Source: DASZZY01 sp036260395 (GTDB lineage Bacteria; Actinomycetota; UBA4738; CALAEC01). Taken from it: DNA of 9,560 nucleotides. Shown piece after piece: positions 6,199-9,560 of the stretch (its first letter is position 1; each line of letters opens with the position of its first letter). The translations under genes and the position numbers were made by a program. Below the pieces are notes generated by a model. The model saw only the letters and a program-made list of their open reading frames with translations. It was not told the DNA's origin and did no database searches. Location of the stretch: contig DASZZY010000014.1 in the NCBI GenBank assembly GCA_036260395.1, positions 1 to 9,560 on the forward strand. Direction: 5' to 3'.

Positions 6199-6279
6199 CC
6201 TCCGCTGTCGCGCCTGAACGCGGGTCCCGGGACGGCTCACGGTCGCGCGCGATGGAGCCTGCGTCCGAGGGGAGGGAGC

Positions 6280-9033
6280 ATGTCCGCTGGTCGATCCCGT
6301 CTGTCCGCGCTCGTATCCGCCGTCGCCTCGGTGGTGCTGGGAGCGGCGCTCCTGGCCGCTCCGGCCGGCGCCCAGACGCCGAGCGAGCTGTTCCTTTCCG
6401 AGTACGTCGAGGGCTCGAGCAACAACAAGGCGCTGGAGCTCTTCAACGGGACCGGCTCGCCGGTGAACCTGGGTGCCGGCGGCTACAACGTCCAGATGTA
6501 CTTCAACGGGAGCCCCACGGCCGGGCTCACCATCAACCTCTCGGGGACGGTGGCCAACGGCGACGTGTTCGTCCTCGCGCAGTCCTCGGCGAGCCCCTCC
6601 ATACTCGCCGTCGCCGACCAGACGAACGGCGCGGGCTGGTTCAACGGAGACGACGCGGTCGTCCTCCGCAAGGGGCCGATGTTCCTCGACGTCATCGGCC
6701 AGGTCGGGTTCGACCCGGGGGCGGAGTGGGGGACGGGCGACACCTCGACCGCCGACAACACCCTCCGGCGCAAGGCCGCCGTTGTCGCCGGTGACCCCGA
6801 CGGTTCCGACGCGTTCGACCCCTCGGTCGACTGGGACGGCTTCCCGGTGAACACCGTCGACGGGCTGGGTTCGCACGGCGTCGAGCAGCCGGTGCCCACG
6901 GTGACCATCCCCCAGATTCAGGGCGACGGCCTGACCTCCCCGCGGGAAGGCGAGACCGTCATCACCGCCGGGGTGGTTACCGGCATCCTGGGGAACGGTT
7001 TCTTCCTTCAGGACTCCGCCGGCGACGGCGACCCGGCCACCTCGGACGGCATGTTCGTGTTCACCGGGTCCTCGGGGGCCCGAGCCAGGACGCCGGGTGA
7101 GGAGGTCGAGGTCAGGGGCACCGTCGTGGAGTTCCGCGCGTCGTCCCGGCCTCGGGACCTGACGCTGACCGAGCTGACCGGGGTCACCGTCACGCCGGCG
7201 AGCGCCGGCAACATCCTCCCGGGCCCGGTGGCGATCGCCGACCGGCCCGACGAGGAGATCTTCCCGGCCGGGACGTTCGGGTTCGAGGCCCTGGAGGGCA
7301 TGCTCGTGGCGGTCGACGACCCGACCGTCGTCGGACCGACGAACCGGTTCGGGGAGCTCGTGGTGGTGCCCGCGGGCGACGCCGGGAACGGCTCGCCGTC
7401 CGGGAACTTCCTGCTCCGCCCGCTGGGCGGCGGGGCCGTCGACTACAACGCGGAGCGGATCCTGGTCGACGACGAGGCCCGGCTCCCCGGCGGGGCCGGT
7501 AGCGGAACGCGGATCAACTCACCCCAGGTCGACGTCCAGGTCGGGACCGAGGCCGCCGGCGACATCGTGGGCATCCTCGACTACCAGTTCTCCGAGTACC
7601 GGGTGCAGGCCACCCACGGCCTCTCCGAGGTCCTGTCGAGCCCTACCCCGACGTCCCCGGCCGGCGCGCTGCGAACGGCCGCGCCGTTCGAGGGGCGCAT
7701 CGCCACGTTCAACGTGGAGAACCTCTTCGACTGCGTCGACGCCCCGGCCAAGGACGACCGCGCCTCGTGCAGCCCCGCCGACCTGGCGGCGCTGGAGACC
7801 CAGCTCACCAAGCTCGCCGCGGCGCTGCAGGAGGAGCTCGACACGCCCGAGCTGGTCGTCGTCGAGGAGATCGAGAACACCCAGGTGCTGACGGGCGATG
7901 CGGCCGGGTTCGTCCCCGGGACGACGCTGCCCGCCCTCCTTCCGAGGGTCTCCGGGACTGCCTACGACGCGGTGTCAGTCGACGCCAGCGACGAGCGGGG
8001 GATCGAGGTGGGATTCGTGTTCGACACCTCGCGGGTCACGCTCCACGACCACTTCCTGGCCACCGACGTGCTACCGGACGCGGGCGGGATCTGGGACGGG
8101 AGCGTGTTCCGCGCCGGCCGCGAACCCCTTGTCGGGATGTTCACCCTCGACGACGTCGACCTGACGGTGGTCGGCGTCCACCTGAAGTCCAAGGGAGGCC
8201 CCCAGTTCGGCGTGGATCCGACCGAGGCCGGCGATGACCCGCTCTACGGGGCGTTCCAGCCCCCCGTCCGGTGGACCGAGGAGGTCCGCCACGTCCAAGC
8301 CGACTACCTGCGCGACCTCGTCGACCTCATCCTCGATGAGCGGCCGGGCGGCAACGTCGTCGTCGCCGGCGACCTGAACGACTTCGAGTTCGGCGAGCCG
8401 GGCGAGGGGCGGCACACCCTGGCCCGAGTCATGGACTCTGCCGAGGAGCCCCTCACCAACCTGACCGAGCGGGTCCCGGCGGCGTCGCGCTACTCGTTCA
8501 ACTTCATGGGGAACTCCCAGGCCCTGGACCACATGCTGGTGACGGAAGGGCTCGAGGCGCTCCACCGCGAGCAGGCGTTCGCCCACTTCAACGCCGACTT
8601 CCCCGTCGGCTTTGGGGACGACCCATCGGTGACGTTCCGGGCGTCGGACCACGACCCGCTGGTGGGGTACTTCTGCAGCGACGCGACGGCGCCGTCCGTG
8701 TCGCTGCAGCTCTCTCCGGACACCCTGTGGCCGCCCAACCACAAGCACGTCACGGTGGAGGCCACCGTCACCGTGGACGACGCCGCCGATCCCGGCGCCG
8801 CCGCGACGCTGGTGTCGGTGACCTCCAACGAGCCCGACGACGCCCTGGGGGACGCCGATGGGAGGACCACCGGCGACATCGTCATCGTGGACGACGACAC
8901 GTTCCGGCTCCGGGCGGAGCGGGACGAGACGGGGACGGGCCGCGTCTACACGGTGACCTACCGAGCCACCGACGCGTGCGGCAACGGGGCTACCACGACG
9001 GCCGAGGTGGCGGTCCCCATCACCCGCACCTAG
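6280..9033 (+). CDS. Secreted ExeM-type extracellular nuclease (lamin-tail, OB-like and EEP domains)
   Basis: A 917-residue exported protein expected to degrade extracellular nucleic acid. Domains in order: signal peptide at 1-31 (LVSAVASVVLGAALLAAPAGA, cut near AGA/Q); lamin-tail domain at about 34-200 (FLSEYVEGSSNNKALELFNG); OB-fold-like nucleic-acid-binding segment at about 206-455; endonuclease/exonuclease/phosphatase domain at about 472-798; and a C-terminal Ig-like domain at about 804-917 containing LWPPNHKHV. Catalytic motifs of the EEP fold are visible: ATFNVENLF at 475-483, VVVEEIEN at 526-533 (metal-binding Glu), VHLKSKGG at 633-640, GDLNDFEF at 697-704, LDHML at 749-753 and SDHDPL at 789-794. 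I chose ATG 6280 because GGAGGG (6271-6276) lies just before it and a signal peptide follows at once; the frame is open further up to 6169, but that part overlaps the promoter. No GlyGly-CTERM or LPXTG anchor is present, unlike Shewanella ExeM, so it is probably released. Confidence 0.9.
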   Translation: MSAGRSRLSALVSAVASVVLGAALLAAPAGAQTPSELFLSEYVEGSSNNKALELFNGTGSPVNLGAGGYNVQMYFNGSPTAGLTINLSGTVANGDVFVLAQSSASPSILAVADQTNGAGWFNGDDAVVLRKGPMFLDVIGQVGFDPGAEWGTGDTSTADNTLRRKAAVVAGDPDGSDAFDPSVDWDGFPVNTVDGLGSHGVEQPVPTVTIPQIQGDGLTSPREGETVITAGVVTGILGNGFFLQDSAGDGDPATSDGMFVFTGSSGARARTPGEEVEVRGTVVEFRASSRPRDLTLTELTGVTVTPASAGNILPGPVAIADRPDEEIFPAGTFGFEALEGMLVAVDDPTVVGPTNRFGELVVVPAGDAGNGSPSGNFLLRPLGGGAVDYNAERILVDDEARLPGGAGSGTRINSPQVDVQVGTEAAGDIVGILDYQFSEYRVQATHGLSEVLSSPTPTSPAGALRTAAPFEGRIATFNVENLFDCVDAPAKDDRASCSPADLAALETQLTKLAAALQEELDTPELVVVEEIENTQVLTGDAAGFVPGTTLPALLPRVSGTAYDAVSVDASDERGIEVGFVFDTSRVTLHDHFLATDVLPDAGGIWDGSVFRAGREPLVGMFTLDDVDLTVVGVHLKSKGGPQFGVDPTEAGDDPLYGAFQPPVRWTEEVRHVQADYLRDLVDLILDERPGGNVVVAGDLNDFEFGEPGEGRHTLARVMDSAEEPLTNLTERVPAASRYSFNFMGNSQALDHMLVTEGLEALHREQAFAHFNADFPVGFGDDPSVTFRASDHDPLVGYFCSDATAPSVSLQLSPDTLWPPNHKHVTVEATVTVDDAADPGAAATLVSVTSNEPDDALGDADGRTTGDIVIVDDDTFRLRAERDETGTGRVYTVTYRATDACGNGATTTAEVAVPITRT

Positions 9034-9050
9034 CGGGGCAGAGGCCCCGC
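9033..9050 (+). terminator. Hairpin between the nuclease and OsmC genes
   Basis: GCGGGGC (9033-9039) pairs perfectly with GCCCCGC (9044-9050) around an AGAG tetraloop, starting on the last base of the nuclease stop codon. There is no T-tract. Because only 48 nt separate the two genes and no promoter is evident, it may attenuate rather than stop readthrough into osmC. GGCCCC (9043-9048) is also complementary to GGGGCC (9076-9081) just before the osmC start. Confidence 0.5.
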
Positions 9051-9081
9051 GCGACGGAGGACGCAGGAACGAGGAGGGGCC

Positions 9082-9522
9082 ATGGGGGACACCCGCCGCT
9101 ACGGCGCCGAGGCTCGGTCGACGGACGTCGTCGGCCGTCTTGAGGTGAGTGCCCGGCACCACCAGGTGCTGGTCGACGGCCCGACGTGGAACGGCTTCCC
9201 GGGCCAGGAGCTGATGCCCGGCGAGCTCTTCCTCGGCGGCGTCGCCGCCTGCGCGGTGGAGCTCCTCCAGATGTTCGCGCGCGACGAGGGGTTGTCGCTC
9301 GGCCGTGTGGCGGCCGAGATCCGCGGCGAGGTCGACCCGGACGACCAACCGGACGCCGGGCGGACGGTGTTCAACCGGGTCCGGATGCGCATCGAGGTCC
9401 ACGGCCTGCCGGCCGCGACCGCCGAGGGCCTCGTCGAGCGGTTCAAGGGGAGGTGACCGCTCTACGGGACGGTCGCGGTCGCGACCCCCGACGTGCAGGT
9501 CACCGTCGAAGCCCGCCCGTAG
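9082..9522 (+). CDS. OsmC-family peroxiredoxin, probable selenoprotein (TGA = Sec125)
   Basis: A thiol-dependent peroxidase of the OsmC/Ohr superfamily, which reduces organic or inorganic hydroperoxides with a pair of redox residues. The first is Cys57 in GGVAACAVELLQ (52-63) on the central helix. The second, normally in a Cys-Pro motif near residue 125, is here TGA at 9454-9456, followed in frame by PLYGTVAVATP and 10 more residues to TAG 9520-9522. Reading TGA as selenocysteine gives 146 residues, the family's normal size; stopping at it gives 124 and removes the last beta strand and one redox residue. A SECIS-like hairpin follows (9465-9490). An earlier single-base error, TGC to TGA, or a genuine nonsense mutation are the alternatives. 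The Shine-Dalgarno AGGAGG (9072-9077) is 4 nt before ATG 9082. The 48-nt gap suggests co-transcription with the nuclease gene. OsmC identity is firm; selenocysteine is likely. Confidence 0.8.
9465..9490 (+). promoter_or_regulatory. Candidate bacterial SECIS element
   Basis: The apical stem GGTCGC (9471-9476) pairs perfectly with GCGACC (9481-9486) around a GGTC tetraloop (9477-9480). A lower stem CGGG (9465-9468) pairs with CCCG (9487-9490), leaving AC (9469-9470) bulged on the 5' side. The loop starts 20 nt after the TGA. From memory, the E. coli fdhF SECIS also has a GGUC loop, SelB contacts its G and U, it has a 5'-side bulge, and its distance from UGA is about the same. It lies inside the continuing coding frame, as bacterial SECIS elements do. 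Confidence 0.7.
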
Positions 9523-9523
9523 C

Positions 9524-9545
9524 GGTCGGGCGGACGACCCCGACC
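9524..9545 (+). terminator. Hairpin after the OsmC TAG stop
   Basis: GGTCGGG (9524-9530) pairs perfectly with CCCGACC (9539-9545) around an 8-nt loop, beginning one base after the TAG at 9520-9522. There is no T-tract. Its place right after TAG, and not after the TGA, agrees with the gene ending at TAG. Confidence 0.5.
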
Positions 9546-9560
9546 ATGGAGGAGGGGGGG
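9546..9560 (+). promoter_or_regulatory. Purine-rich tail, possible ribosome binding site of a next gene
   Basis: GGAGGAGGGGGGG at the right edge resembles a Shine-Dalgarno for a gene starting just outside the window. ATG 9546 is also present but would place the Shine-Dalgarno inside the coding sequence. Nothing more can be said from 15 bases. Confidence 0.25.

Noticed and set aside
6169..6279. Upstream extension of the nuclease gene to TTG 6169
   Set aside because: The extension lies over the promoter, has no Shine-Dalgarno and would bury the signal peptide; ATG 6280 has both a Shine-Dalgarno and an immediate signal peptide.
8071..9402. Minus-strand open frame of 443 codons opposite the nuclease and osmC
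   Set aside because: It spans two genes and the terminator hairpin between them, with no domain signature.
9082..9456. osmC as a finished 124-residue protein ending at TGA
   Set aside because: It would lose the C-terminal strand and the second redox residue, while the frame beyond the TGA continues with family-like sequence and a SECIS-like hairpin.
1..9560. CRISPR array, tRNA, rRNA, insertion sequence or phage attachment site
   Set aside because: No spaced identical repeats, cloverleaf, rRNA-like conserved sequence, transposase motif or paired terminal repeats were seen.

Overview
The window is very GC-rich (roughly 70% by eye, with G or C at most third codon positions) and densely packed. 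It has the habits of a high-GC Gram-positive: two genes look leaderless (a TANNNT -10 box ending 6 nt before the start codon) and several terminators lack U-tracts. An actinomycetote, possibly a deep-branching one known only from metagenomes, fits best. Heptose-pathway HldE is unusual for the textbook members of that phylum, so the phylum call is an inference.

Layout, left to right: (1) the 3' end of a secreted, C-terminally anchored DUF916-like protein (+); (2) an adenosine deaminase family enzyme (+), possibly leaderless; (3) a full bifunctional hldE (heptose-7-phosphate kinase plus ADP-heptose synthase) (+), preceded by two mutually exclusive hairpins, one masking the ribosome binding site; (4) a secreted UshA-type 5'-nucleotidase (+) with a good sigma70-type promoter and a 5' leader able to fold into a 12-bp helix over its own Shine-Dalgarno; (5) a strong bidirectional terminator; (6) a cytoplasmic sulfite-oxidase-family molybdoenzyme (-), leaderless; (7) a divergent promoter region with a 7-bp direct repeat between the two -35 boxes; (8) a 917-residue secreted nuclease of the ExeM type (+); (9) an OsmC-family thiol peroxidase (+) whose conserved second cysteine is an in-frame TGA.

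The main discovery is the last gene. It has been cut short at 124 residues by a TGA at 9454-9456, but the frame continues for 21 more codons with a recognisable OsmC C-terminus (PLYGTV...) and ends at TAG 9520-9522. This restores the family length at 146 residues, and the TGA falls where OsmC proteins carry Cys-Pro. Starting 8 nt past the TGA there is a two-part hairpin with a GGTC apical loop at +21 to +24, the geometry and loop of a bacterial SECIS element. I read it as a selenocysteine OsmC.

How the genes may work together (inference): the secreted nuclease, the secreted 5'-nucleotidase and the adenosine deaminase are successive steps in using extracellular nucleic acid (DNA or RNA to nucleotides, to nucleosides plus phosphate, to inosine). 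The molybdoenzyme and the seleno-OsmC are redox enzymes. hldE is far from its usual partners as far as this window shows. No tRNA, rRNA, CRISPR array, insertion sequence or phage gene was seen, and there is no gene-free stretch longer than about 170 bases.
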